Made by a program: the position numbers and the translations under genes
In this document: positions 24,201 through 39,200 of the stretch, piece by piece
Layout of the letters: the number at the start of each line of letters is the position of its first letter
Position numbering within the stretch: the first letter of the stretch is position 1
The notes under the pieces: model-generated
What the model was told of the DNA's origin: nothing
Database searches by the model: none
The model's input: only the letters and a program-made list of their open reading frames with translations
Source of the DNA: Apostichopus japonicus
Lineage: Eukaryota; Echinodermata; Holothuroidea; Aspidochirotida; Stichopodidae
Assembly (NCBI RefSeq): GCF_037975245.1
Contig: NC_092565.1
Location: 15,283,499 to 15,343,498, forward strand
Length of the DNA stretch: 60,000 nucleotides
Reading direction: 5' to 3'

Positions 24201-27200
24201 TATCAAACACTTGGTGGAGAGTAACATCAAAGCCAAATTAGAGAAGGTGGCATTCAACTTCTACCTACCCTCAGTTAGTCTCACAGACCCAGTTGGGAAA
24301 GTAATGGTGTCAGGAATGCTAAATGTGTTAGCTACTATGTGAGGAGTGCATTGCATAATGCAAAATCATCCAAGCTATGCTGAAGTTACCTTCTGGGGCC
24401 AAACAATCGACTTCCCCCTCCCATCGAACTTTGAACAGGGAAGGGTACAGGGATGGGAGATTTGGTGGGCATGGGAGGATGGTGGATGTTTGGGGTTTGT
24501 GAGGTATCCCAATATTCATGTTACACATGCAACACTGTTATTAAGTATAAGAATTAAATGCAAACAGGTTACAAGAAACCTTGGAATATTTAACGTAACT
24601 GAGTCTTGAGAGAGGGCTAAACCAAATAATAATAATGAAGGTAAAGCTTAATAGGAAGCATGCTTTCAAACAGGACGATAAAATTAAAATTATAATCAAT
24701 CAGAAAATGAAATCAAAATCCCACATATATTCTGGAATATTTCTTTGTTAGGTTGAGACACTGTCTTGCATTCTAATCTGAATGGTGCATTAACGAGTTA
24801 TTGTTGATTAAACGTTTGACATTCCAATCATGGTTCCAAATATCTTCCAATTTCACAGATCAACTTCCAGTGTGAATGATTACAGCAGTGTCATCCTTAG
24901 AGCAAGATGGCCATACAACAGTGACAAAGTTTGCTGGATAGTTTTATATTCATCTAGGGAATATTAAAGAATGGAATATGGTTCTTTTTTAAAATCCTTG
25001 ACTGATCCTACCCCCTCCCCCCCCATCCAGCCCTGACATAAACACTGCCCATAAGCACTCACCAAGTCTCCCAACCTCACTCAAGCAGAAGTGTACTAAG
25101 TTTATCAATCGTATAAATATAGATGCAAGATATGGTATTATTGCAATTCTTGCAGCACAACAATTCAGGCAACACCAAACAAATTACAATTTACAAGGTT
25201 TTAGCAGACAGCTAAAGGAAAGTAAGGATTTGCTTAAAACATTAGATAGAGGATTTCCATGACTCAAGACGACAAATACAAACAAAACACAAATTTACCG
25301 ATTGAAGTGTCTGTAAGAAAAAAAAAATTCAAAAAACTTTGAAGTTTAGCAGAAAGACCAAGATATGAGAAGAAGCTTTCACTTGTTTTACAAGTCATAT
25401 CTTTGTTTAGTTTAATTTTGAAACCTACTGCAAGTCCTTCATGTTTCTAGTTTTTATGTACAATTGTAATGTGTTATATGCACTTAACCAATTGCTATAC
25501 TCTATACTTGTAACACATAAGGTCCTAATTAACAAAAGGTTTACTATTAACATGTTAAGTCCTACATGTCGCCAACTATACACTGAATATGTGTAATGTA
25601 TTGGGTCCTATATAATACTAGCTCTACTGTAAACATATTATGCATTAGGTCCTACATATTACTTGCCATACCTTATACTTGTAATACATGTGTTAGTTTC
25701 CACATGTCACTAATACCCTATACTTGTAATGTGTTACGTTATTCATATCACTAATACCCTATACTTGTATTGTGTTAGTTCCACATATCACTAATACCCT
25801 ATACTTGTATTGTGTTAGTTTCCACATATCACTAATACCCTATACTTGTATTGTGTTAGTTTCCACATATCACTAATACCCTATACTTGTATTGTGTTAG
25901 TTTCCACATCACTAATACCCTTTACTTGTAATGTGTTAGTTTCCACATATCACTAATACCCTTTACTTGAAATGTGTTACGTTCTTCATATCACTAATGC
26001 CCTATACTTGTAATGTGTTAGTTTCCACATATCACTAATACCCTATACTTGTAATGTGTTACGTTATTCATATCACTAATACCCTATACGTGTAATGTGT
26101 TAGCTTCTGCATATCACTGCTACCCTATACGTGTAACGTATTAGGTTCCACATATCACTAATACCCTATAATTACAAAATCAGAAACAATTGTTAGAAGC
26201 TATTTTATCATCAGGATCTATGTGAAGGCTATTTTGCATCATGTTAGTAACCTCAATGTTTAACCAAGATGTTCACAGACATACTTTGTGGACAAACAGT
26301 TCTTCTATTTGATTGACTTAAGATCATCTATGATGACTATGCTATCACACTATTCAATATTTCGTGAAACAAAATTGAATTTCATCTTAAATTTCACTTT
26401 TGGATGTTCTGACTCAGCTTTCAACCTGACACAATGTTTACAACTATGATGAGTACAACGTCAGGATAAATACCCAGGGGTCACACAAGTCACGGAGGTA
26501 ACCTTACCCCGCTGCCCTCCTCCAGTGCAAATTGATGCATTCATGGAGGTCCCACCCATCTGGGATAGCATATTCAGGGAGGTCTCTACCAACAGAGAAT
26601 AGAACATTGAGGAGGGACCAACCCAGCAAACTCACTTGTTGTGTATGATATGGTGAAATTGACTGGTTCATTAACATTCAGTATAAATTCAATATCTCTA
26701 TTTTGGACCGAGGGCTGCACATAGAGGTTGATCTTTGTCAGATTTTCCCCTGAGGTGTCATCTAATTGGAAGGTGTATTTGAAGTTCATAAGCAGTTCAT
26801 CTGTGGGTTTAAGAAACAAAAGAAAAAATACATTCCTGCATGAATTTCTTTCCCATAAAAATAAATAAAAAATGCCTTGAAACTCACAACTGTAAAAGGT
26901 GATCCTTAGCAATACCGGCTGGAAAACTTCCAATTCAAAATCGATATCGCTGCGAGTGCTGACGGGCTTGATAAGGAGGTTCTCCTTAGTAATATTAACA
27001 AGCTCTGGTTCAGATTCGTTGAAGGTGAACTTAAAATTAATGGCGAGTTGGTCTGGCAGGCACAATGGGTGTGGATAATGAGAGATCGTGATCATGTCAG
27101 GATGAAGAAACAAAAACAGAGGTGAGGCGAGACAGATGGTTACAAAGAACAGAGAAATAAGGATGAAAAAAAAGACAACAAATAAGACTTGTAAATGAGG

Positions 27201-30200
27201 ATGGGGGGGGGGGGTTTAAAAGAGACAGTTGGTATGTGTGAGTGTGCTTTTGTGGGCTGGGGGAACCGGAAGGGATTGAGAGAACACATACCGCAATATC
27301 GTCAAAATGCTATAAAATTCATAGGATAAAACATGGTGAGTGATTGCAATCTGCGACTGATCCTAACAGGGAAACTATACACAATTTTCAGTATCTCTTG
27401 CATAAATAGAAACCATAGTAAGCAAACACACATTAGAGATAAGGAGACAATTTATAACTATATAGTTCTGAGCAACACACCACACTAGATCTGGGCTGCT
27501 GACACTGAACACTTTAGACAGGATGCAATGTGTAGAGAGGGTGAATTGCTAGTGTTCTTTTAGAAATACATGAAACATAAAACATGTCAGAGATACCTAC
27601 ATCAATATCTCATAGACAAAGTCAAACGGTAGAACTGAATTCTACACCGTTTCAAATGCATGGCCGATATTATGTTTAATTGTGATATGACTCTTTGCTA
27701 TATCACTGGATTGAAGCTCCTAGCAATGGTACGCATAATGACAACTGATGAGCACAGATTTCTTCTTTATGAGGTAAAAATTATTGATCAAAAGAGCAAA
27801 ATTATACAATGAATTTTCATATTGCATTGGAGTTACTTGCACATGGACTGCACAGCAAAAGTTCTGAACATTTGAAGGGAAATAAGTCAGCATTAAGGAA
27901 ACAGAGTAGCAAAGTGATGCTGTAATTACATCACCTAATAGTTAATAATGAGAAGCTGCAATGGATGCTGGGATTGCATCACACTATGGTGAATGAAACC
28001 TGTGCAGCCTTGCTGCAATGGATGCTGGGATCGCATTACACAATTAGTGAATGAAACCTGTAGAGCCTTGCTGCAATGGATTATGTGATCGCTTCACACA
28101 ATAGTGAATGAAACACATGCAGTCTTGCTGCGATGGTTTGTGTGCTTGCATCAAAGATCACTGTACAGTCTAAAACATCTGCTTTTCAAATAACATATAT
28201 TTTGTATGATTCTTCTTCATGCACCACCCGACACTACCCCCCTCTTTGTCCAAATAATGAAAAACAATACTCACAAAAACATGTGTTGATGGTTGGGTTA
28301 CCCTTATAACCTCGCAGTTCATCACACCTGGGGAAGAACACAGAGATGATGATGATGACAAGATTTTGCCCCAAGGATTGAAACTTCATTTATTTACAAA
28401 AGTAGGTATACAAACTGGAAGTTGAAAGTTGAGTTTCTAGATCAGAAGCTAACCTGCATGCTAGTGTAAACTGCTAGTATATCTGCACATTGCTAGTGGA
28501 TCTACATATTGTTAGTGAATCTGCACATTGCAAGTGCATCTGAACATTGCTAGTAGATCTGCAAAACTGCTAGTGGATCTGCATACTGCTAGTGCTTCTG
28601 CACACTGCTAGTGGATCTGCACATTGCTAGTGCATCTGTACATTGCTAGTGGATCTGCAAAACTGCTAGTGGATCTGCATACTGCTAGTGCTTCTGCACA
28701 CTGCTAGTGGATCTGCACATTGCTAGTGCATCTGTACATTGCTAGTGGATCTGCAAAACTGCTAGTGGATCTGCATACTGCTAGTGCTTCTGCACACTGC
28801 TAGTGGATCTGCACATTGCTAGTGCATCTGCACATTGCTAGTGGATCTACATATTGTTAGTGGATTTGCACATTGCTAGTGCATCTGCACATTGCTAGTG
28901 GATTTGCATACTGCTAGTAGATCTGCACATTGCTAGTGGATCTACATATTGCTAGTGAATCTGCACATTGCTAGTAGATCTGCAAAACTGCTAGTGGATC
29001 TGCACATTGCTAGTGGATCTGCACATTGTTAGTGAATCTGAACATTGCTAGTGCATCTGTACATTGCTAGTGGATCTGCAAAACTGCTAGTGGATCTGCA
29101 TACTGCTAGTGCTTCTGCACACTGCTAGTGGATCTGTACATTGCTAGTGGATCTGCATACTGCTAGTGGATCTGCATACTGCTAGTGCTTCTGCACATTG
29201 CTAGTGCATCTGTACATTGCTAGTGGATCTGCACACTGCTAGTGGATCTACATATTGTTAGTGAATCTGAACATTGCTAGTGCATCTGTACATTGCTAGT
29301 GGATCTGCATATTGTTAGTGGATCTGCACATTGCTAGTGCATCTGCACATTGCTAGTGGATTTGCATACTGCTAGTAGATCTGCACATTGCTAGTGGATC
29401 TACATATTGCTAGTGAATCTGCACATTGCTAGTAGATCTGCAAAACTGCTAGTTGATCTGCACATTGCTAGTGGATCTGCACATTGTTAGTGAATCTGAA
29501 CATTGCTAGTGCATCTGTACATTGCTAGTGGATCTGCATACTGCTAGTGGATCTGCATACTGCTAGTGCTTCTGCACACTGCTAGTGGATCTGCACATTG
29601 CTAGTGCATCTGCACATTGCTAGTGGATCTACATATTGTTAGTGGATTTGCACACTGCTAGTGCATCTGCACACTGCTAGTGGATCTGCACACTGCTAGT
29701 GGATCTGCACACTGCTAGTGAATCTGAACATTGCTAGTGCATCTGTACATTGCTAGTGGATCTGCATACTGCTAGTGGATCTGCATACTGCTAGTGCTTC
29801 TGCACACTGCTAGTGGATCTGTACATTGCTAGTGGATCTGCATACTGCTAGTGGATCTGCATACTGCTAGTGCTTCTGCACACTGCTAGTGGATCTGCAC
29901 ATTGCTAGTGCATCTGCACATTGCTAGTGGATCTACATATTGTTAGTGGATTTGCACACTGCTAGTGCATCTGCACACTGCTAGTGGATCTGCACACTGC
30001 TAGTGGATCTACATATTGTTAGTGAATCTGAACATTGCTAGTGCATCTGTACATTGCTAGTGGATCTGCATACTGCTAGTGGATCTGCATACTGCTAGTG
30101 CTTCTGCACACTGCTAGTGGATCTGCACATTGCTAGTGCATCTGCACATTGCTAGTGGATCTACATATTGTTAGTGGATTTGCACACTGCTAGTGCATCT

Positions 30201-33200
30201 GCACACTGCTAGTGGATCTGCATATTATTAGTGGATCTGTACAATGCTAGTGGATCTGTAAAATGCTAGTGGACCTGAACATTGCTAGTGGATTTGCATA
30301 CTGCTAGTGCTTCTGCACACTGCTAGTGGATCTGAAAACTGCTAGTGGTGAAGGCAAAAAAAAACTTATTTCTTACCTATCACATTGATCACCAAGAACT
30401 CCTTTTGTGTCACAGTAGCATTTACTGCTGACTGCATTCTGGTCACAGTACTCAGAGTGTCCGTTGCACTCACAGCGAGAGCAATTTGCTCCATTCAATG
30501 GTATACCGTGATATCCCAGGAGGCAGCTGTCACACTCTTCACCTTCATATGAAGAAAACAAGATTACAAAATTATGATATGCGAATGATTGACAAACGGT
30601 TTAACCATTTCTGTCAAATCCGTTCAAAAAGGAACATAACGGTTTCAGCAACGTGGTTCAAACACATCATAGGCAGCTAACAGGATGGAAGGGAATGTCC
30701 ACTTGAGGATTACTGCACAAAAAAACTCATGCTTTGAACAAAACTGAATGTAAACAACAAGGAACCCTGACCACGTTTGGAAAGTCATATCAATTGTTGC
30801 CTTCAGTCACATACTGAAAAAGATGAAGCCAGGTAAATCGACATTTTAACAGTTTCTGCACAAGTTTTACAATAATAAATATGTCTAAATGTACCAATGT
30901 GAGAAGCATGCATCCTTCACCTTACTGGAGAATTCATTTTATATTCAAAACTAGTTCTTTCCCACGTCTTACACATATGTAAATTAATAAGATAATGACA
31001 TGTGCCGTTGTTTGTGGAACTGTAAGATATCTTCCAGCCATTTGACTTCCTAAAGAGAATACAAACATTTTGTAAAAATCAGAAAGCCATCGCACCTGTG
31101 GTAAAGTCACTGCAGTTGCTACAATTTTCACCATCTACGCATATACTGTGGCCATTACACTGGCATGCTGTTGGAAGAGGGAAGAGGGTCAGGGGTCAAG
31201 GATGAGGTTAATGAATATTAATGTTATGACTCAAAAACGATAAGCAAATAATACCAGATATGCATGCAAACACAATGACACAAATAAGAGGTTTTGACAT
31301 CGAATCAGTTGAGGTACAAAGTATATCGCAAATGAAAGGGAAACAGCATAAGCTTCCAATCGATGAGAAAACAAATGGTTGGAGAAGTTGCAAAGATGAA
31401 GTAATTGTAGTATCATTAGGACTTAAATTCCATTAGTTATTTAATATATGAACTGTTTACTTGAAACACTTAACAATAAATGAGTTTTTTACAAAAATCT
31501 CTGACATATTATGACCCTCTTTGAACAACAAAGACAAAGTATCAATCAGGTAATACACAATACAGAACATAACCTTCTCCCGCCTCGTACTGCCCCCCTC
31601 ACACCCGCGTCCCATTAACCCCCTCCTCCTACTGACCCCCCACACCCTGTCCCATTAACATTCCTCAACCCATGATGACATAATTGATCATGTTATCACA
31701 ATTAACAATCATGAGTCACATATGGCTTCTTCTTCAGAGTTTAACACTGATGTCGTGTTCAAAGCTCATATGAAATAGTGCTACATCACACTGGTGTTGT
31801 CACACTGATTGCTAATAGTGCTACGTCAGTGTTAAACAGTAATGTTGTCACATTGATTGCTAATAGTTCTACTTAGTCAATGTTGTGTTGGACTCATAGA
31901 GATTGCTCATATTACTATTTCAGTGTTAAACAGTGATGTTGTCACATTGATTGCTAATAGTTCTACTTAATCACTTAACACTGATGTTGTGTTGGACTCA
32001 TAGAGATTGTTCATAGTACTATGTCAGTGTTAAACACTGATGTTGTCACACTGAGTACTAATAGTACTACCTCAGTGCTAAACACTGATGCTGTCCCATT
32101 GATTGCTAATAGTTCTACTTAATCACTTAACACTGATGTTGTGTTGGACTCATAGAGATTTTTCATAGTACTATGTCAGTGTTAAACACTGATGTTGTCA
32201 CACTGATTACTAATAGTACTACCTCAGTGCTAAACACTGATGTTGTCCCATTGATTGCTAATAGTTCTACTTAATCACTTAACACTGATGTTGTGTTGGA
32301 CTCATAGAGATTTTTCATAGTACTATGTCAATGTTAAACAATGATGTTGTCACACTGATTACATATAGTGCTACCTCAGTGTTAAAACACTGATGTTGTC
32401 ACATTGATTGCTAATAGTTCTACTTAGTCAATGTTGTGTTGGACTGATAGAGATTGCTCATAGTACTAAGTCAGTGTTAAACACTGATGTTGTCACAATG
32501 ATTGCTAATAGAATTACTTTATCACTTAACACCTGTGTTATGTTGTAGTCAAACAGATTGTTAATAGTACTATGTCAGTGGTAAGCATTGAAGCTGGCAC
32601 ATTTGATTGCTAATAGTTCTACTTAAACACTTAACACTGATATTGTGTTGGAGTTGCATATGGCTACTATAACATTGCTGATTCAGTGGTTAACCTAGGT
32701 GTTATGTTGTTCTATCCCTGTAACTTACATGGACATTCAGTGAAATACCAGTCAGAGGCCGGACACTGTTCAAAGTCCAGCTCACTGCCAGCAGCACTGA
32801 CATTTAGTGGTCCAGCATTACTGCCTCCCATGCAGGTACCAAGCCCTGTACCATCGCCCTGGTCACACCACCCACAGGCTGGATCTTCATGACATAGTTC
32901 ACATGTGTGGTAGTCAGAACACTTGATATCTGCAACAAAAAATTAAAAGAATCATACAAACTACTCAAAATGCTCTCAAGATATTAAAACATCACACAGT
33001 ACGTTTTTATCTATAATCTAGAAAACAATCCTGAAAGTATCATAATGGGAGTAGCTTGCAGTCTCTTGTAAAAATTCGCTCCATACATTATGGCTTCAAT
33101 TGATATACAATATCTTCTTTGATTCCAGTTATAATGTCATGCAAATGTTTAATTTGTGGAAAACACGAAAAACCTCAAGTTGATATCATGAATAAAATTA

Positions 33201-36200
33201 CGATGAGAAAGAATATCTTCAATTACAGTTCTGAGAAAACCATTAAGGTTTTTTACACACATATGACATGTGTTCACCCTATGTTGTAAACACCTCCTTG
33301 GTCATGCAACGAGTCATATGGGACAAAACTCTCCACAAACAAGTTCATGGCTGGCTTTAATTGCATATGAAGGATATTGCTGTTCCAGACCAACCCCTAC
33401 TAGAGCATTTTGACAATCAATCAAAGAACTTTCCCTTTTCTTTTACAGTCCTTCTTGTTATAAGGTAGGTCATTTTATTTATCAGGAAGGTCATCTGTAT
33501 GCTTACTTTTGTAGCTGAGTTTTCAATTTATTAGTTTAAATAACAAATTTAAGTTTTAAATATGTTGGCCCAAAAAAAAAAAATCTCTGAGTCACAATAG
33601 CACATAAGTTGTTAATAAAAAACTTACTGTTACAACTGTCCTGGCTTGTAACCCAAGCCAAGCAAGTGCCAAATGGGAAGGAGCTCATGTAGGTCTGAGA
33701 ATCGATGCATCGATTCTGACTTTCACACCACATACAACCACTCGATGAGGTACAGTCTGAGCAACCAGTTTGACTTGCACACGGTGTAACACATCCCTTG
33801 GGTAAATCTAGAGAAAAATAGACACAATGTTATCTGACGCAAATACACCACACACTCTCAATAGTATTAAGTTAAGTTACATGATACGTGTGTAATGATT
33901 CAATAGTTGAAGCGTAGAGCATTGTGGTCAAGTGGTTAAGGCAGTTGACTTGTGATCTAAGGATTGCAGGTTCGAGTCCTGGCCAGATCATTGCGTTGTG
34001 TCCTTGGGCAAGGCACTGTATCTCCATTCCCTCTCTTCACCAAAGTGTGTAACTGGGGACTTACGAGATAACTTGTCAATAGTTGTGTGCACCAGTTTGT
34101 GGCTGCACCCTATGGGAAGTCCTCCGGGGACACGTGGATGTGGTGCACTGAGGTGCCCCAGGAGAGACAGATTGAATTGTGCACACTTTGGTGTGTGGGT
34201 GTGACAAGTTACCAATGACCAAAGGTTAAGTTGCAAAGTCGTGTGAGGAGGCATTGGACTCACACAAGACAGTAAACCTTCAACTTTAATTTCTAATTTC
34301 ATCAAAAGATACTTCATGTACACAGAGCTCTAAAGCATGGAAGGTGCAGAAACTAATACATTGCAAGAATCCTATCCCTCCCTACCCAACACAGAGTGGA
34401 CAAATGAAGTTGTGTGATGCATGCATAATTCCCACTGAATATTTCCTTACCTAAATGTCATTGCTCATGATATTGTGTACAACACTGAATGAAGCAGCTT
34501 AAAATATTCATTAGAAGTTAACTGTGGATTAATGATTAGTAAGACCTTGTTAGGAAACTGTATTTTGCAAACTTTCCTTTGAAAGTTAACAACACTGCAG
34601 TCACATTATGTCTTACATCAGTTTAGCTTCTCCTATCTGTACAGTCAGTCCAAGTGCAAAAAGATGTGAGATAGTTTAACAAGACAAAACGATGCCTTAT
34701 CCTGTTATTTAGAAAGAGATCATTACAAGAGCACTTGATGTATGACCTAATTGGTTGGTATTTGCTTAGTAATTAATGTTATTCTTTAATGTTAACTAAT
34801 CTATTCAAAACCGTGGCAAATTTTTGGTATACAGAATCTTGGGACAGTTGAGTGGAACATTGTGTGACATTACATTTGGTACTGGGTAGTAACTCACCAG
34901 GATTTCCAATTTCTGAACACCCTTGGCTGACCCATCTGCATTCAGGTTCCCGGTTACAGTCATGACAATCAACGTGAAATGGGCAAGTGCCTGCACCGCA
35001 AGTGTATATCTGACTCTGTGAAAGGATAGTTCAAATGAAGAGAATCAAACATAATATTTCTCAGGTAAGAAAATCATTTGACCTTTGGCAGACATGACAT
35101 TGGTCCAAATTATCCTTCTTATGAGATATTGTGTTAACTTTGTATCCTTTGCTTTTGACCTAAAAATGGACTTATGAGCTCAAATAAAACCATTAAAGAA
35201 TTTGGTACGAAGACCCAAACCAATGAAACAACATAGATCTCTCTACACTGCCAGTCTGGAGATATTGTTTATACATGCTATGGTGCCACATATCTAGACC
35301 ATCAGAACCACCTTGAAGGCATCAGATCCCCATCTCCAGAAAATAAAAAATTACCAACCATAAACTGTCATGTACATCAACATACCTTCTAACCAGCACA
35401 GTATTAGGATACTGTATACATTCAAAAACAAGTAAATATGTTACGCAGGTTCACATTTCATGAGTCTTGTAATCCTTCCTCTCTCATGAGATAATCTTCC
35501 TCTTACCTCATTTGTGCAAGATGAGCTACAATGAGATAATCTTATGAGATAATATCTTCCTCTTACCTCATTTGTGCAGGATGAGCTACATTGATCATCA
35601 CACCAGCCACATCCTTGTTTCTCTATGCATGTGATACAGCTGTCTGCAGTGGAACAATTGAATAAACCTGGCGGCAAAAAAAAAATAAAAAACAGCAGAC
35701 TCGTCATTAAGGAACACATAGTCACTCCAAGATTAATGTATGTCGTCCAGTTACAGAGTTGTTGACAATTCATAATCATAGACGTTAAAATATGAATCTA
35801 AGAGACTGACTTAGGTCAGCTTGCGGCTTTGATAAGCCAATGATGGCTTCTTCGCAAGTTCCTGCTTGCAGGAGGATCTAAAATACATACATACATACAC
35901 GCATACATACATAGTCGTTGTACATGTCTGACTTACACAGTACTTCAGTCTCGAGTAATACTTGAGTCTTAAGCATTACTTCATCCTCACTGTAACAGTC
36001 TCAAGTAATACTGCAGTCTGCATCAAACACTTCATTCTTAGATAACACTTGTTCCTCAGAGAATACTTCAGTTTCAAATAGTAGTTAAGTTTCAAGTAAT
36101 ATCGAGGAGGGTGATGCTTTAACACTGTTTGAATTACCTCAACAATAAAGAAATCCTTTTTAATACATCTACATTCATTGTCAACAGCTTTTATGTCTCA

Positions 36201-39200
36201 ATTTTTAATCCAAGCAATGTCCATACAACTTGCGTGTAAAGAATGACTATCCCACACACAAATATGAGATATTAAAGCTCTCAGTACTTACTATCAGTAC
36301 GAAAGGATAGATGAAGCTCTGGGTACCAGTAAATGTTCATTATTTGCACAAAAATATGAGTACAAGAAAAAAACACTATTGAGTTAATTGTTTAGTACGA
36401 CCTCTTATCAGCATCACCATAGTATCATTTAACAGGAGATATTAAAGCTCTCAGTACTTACTATCAGTATGATAGGATAGATGAAGCTCTGAGTACTTAC
36501 TATCAGAATCATCATAGTATTATTAACAGGAGATATTAAAGCTCTCAGTACTTACTATCAGTACGATGGGATAGATGAAGCTCAGAGTACTTACTATCAG
36601 CATCACCATAGTATCATTTAACAGGAGATATTAAAGCTCTCAGTACTTACTATCAGTACGATAGGATAGATGAAGCTCAGAGTACTTACTATCAGCATCA
36701 CCATAGTATTATTAACAGGAGATATTAAAGCTCTCAGTACTTACTATCAGTATGATGGGATAGATGAAGCTCAGGGTACTTACTATCAGCATCAACATAG
36801 TATCATTTAACAGGAGATATTAAAGCTCTCAGTACTTACTATCAGTACCATAGGATAGATGAAGCTCAGAGTACTTACTATCAGCATCATCATAGTATTA
36901 TTAACAGGAGATATTAAAGCTCTCAGTACTTACTATCAGTATGATGGGATAGATGAAGCTCAGGGTACTTACTATCAGCATCAACATAGTATCATTTAAC
37001 AGGAGATATTAAAGCTCTCAGTACTTACTATCAGTATGATAGGATAGATGAAGCTCAGAGTACTTACTATCAGCATCACCATAGTATTATTAATAGGAGA
37101 TATTAAAGCTCTCAGTACTTACTATCAGTACGATAGGATAGATGAAGCTCAGAGTACTTACTATCAGCATCACCATAGTATTATTAATAGGAGATATTAA
37201 AGCTCTCAGTACTTACTATCAGTATGATGGGATAGATGAAGCTCAGAGTACTTACTATCAGCATCACCATAGTATCATTTAACAGGAGATATTAAAGCTC
37301 TCAGTACTTACTATCAGTAGGATCACACTCAAGGAATGATGCATTATGTTGTATAGTCTCATTCAGATTAATTTGTAAACATTCTGATGCTGAGAGATCC
37401 CACATGCAGGTTGGGCCATTTCCAGCCAGCTCACAGTTGGTTTCGTTTGTCACTAAACTGCAGTTGACTACGGGTATAAACAGAAGACAAGCAATCATGA
37501 TAGCAAGCAGGACTCATAACACACGAACAGTAAAAGCCAGGTTTATTGAGAGCGTGGTCGCCAATTGGCTAAGGCGTCGGACTTGTGATCCAAGGATTGC
37601 TGGTTCGATTCCTGCCTAGTTCATTACGTTGTGTCCTTGGGCAAGATGCTTAATCTCAATTGCCTCTCTCCACCCAGGGGTTAAAATGGGTACCTGTGAG
37701 GTAACTTGTCATTTGGGGCAGTATATAACTGCAGCAGCCTGGAGGGATTGTCTCTGGGACAGGTTATCATTGACCAGGGGTAATGTAACATCTGTAAAGC
37801 GCTTTGAGACCTACCGCTGGTATTAAGCGCTATATAAAAATAAAACATTATTATTATTATTAATTCAAAGCAAAGTATTCCCCCCACTCATGCAGTAATG
37901 AAATGTGTTTAGTGATATGTAGTTTGTACTATTCACCCTAGTTATCACGTACTTGTGATCTCATAAAGCTCACCTGGGGTGTATGTATTAACACTGTTTA
38001 GTATTACACCATTAAAACCACCGAATGTCCACATCATATCATTGTACCAGGCTGCTTGGTGTCCATAGCGAGATACCTCTTCCTTCAAACCAGAGCTAAC
38101 TTCTTCCTCATACCACTCCTTACAATCTAGAAAAAAATGGTTACAATCATATTTAGTATCACAGACATCTTAAGATTCAAATATAAGAAAAGTCAACAGG
38201 TTTCTCAAATAAACCAAATGTATGACGAACGAAACATACAACTTGCACAGATAAGCTATACAGTCTCTCAGATCCAATGATGGTTCCATATGCAAACTAA
38301 TGAGTGTCCACAGACAAGCTTTTTTGTATACTCACCAATATCGCTCTTTGATTGAATCACTATTGCTGAAGGCTCATTCACTCACCAATATCACTCTTTG
38401 ATTGAATCACTATTGCTGAAGACTCATTCACTCACCAATATCACTCTTTGATTGAATCACTAATTGCTGAAGACTCATTCACTCACCAATATCACTCTTT
38501 GATTGAATCACTATTGCTGAAGACTCATTCACTCACCTATATCACTCTTAGATTGAACCACTATTGCTGAAGACTCATTCACTCACCAATATCACTCTTT
38601 GATTGAATCACTATTGCTGAAGACTCATTCACTCACCTATATCATACTTTGATTGAACCACTATTGCTGAAGACTCATTCACTCACCAATATCACTCTTT
38701 GATTGAATCACTATTGCTGAAGACTCATTCACTCATCTATATCACTGTTAGATTGAATCACTATTGCCGAAGACTCATTCACTCACCAATATCACTCTTT
38801 CATTGAACCACTCTTGCTGAAGACTCATTCACTCACCTATATCATTCTTTGATTGAATCACTATTGCTGAAGACTCATTCACTCACCTATATCACTCTTT
38901 GATTGAACCACTATTGCTGAAGACTCATTCACTCACCAATGTCACTCTTTGATTGAACCACTATTGCTGAAGACTCATTCACTCACCAATATCACTCTTT
39001 GATTGAATCACTATTGCTGAAGACTCATCCACTCATTAATATCATTCTTTGATTGAATCACTATTGCTGAAGACTCATTCACTCACCAATATTGCTCTTT
39101 GATTGAAACACTATTGCTGAAGACTCATTCACTCACCAATATCACTCTTTGATTGAATCACTATTGCTGAAGACTCATTCACTCACCAATATCACTCTTT

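Noticed and set aside
28440-30345. Regularly repeated array that might suggest CRISPR
   Set aside because: The unit is contiguous without unique spacers and the DNA is an animal intron.
33913-33990. tRNA gene
   Set aside because: A and B boxes are present, but the sequence continues into a SINE body also seen at 37548, and the tRNA fold is not closed.
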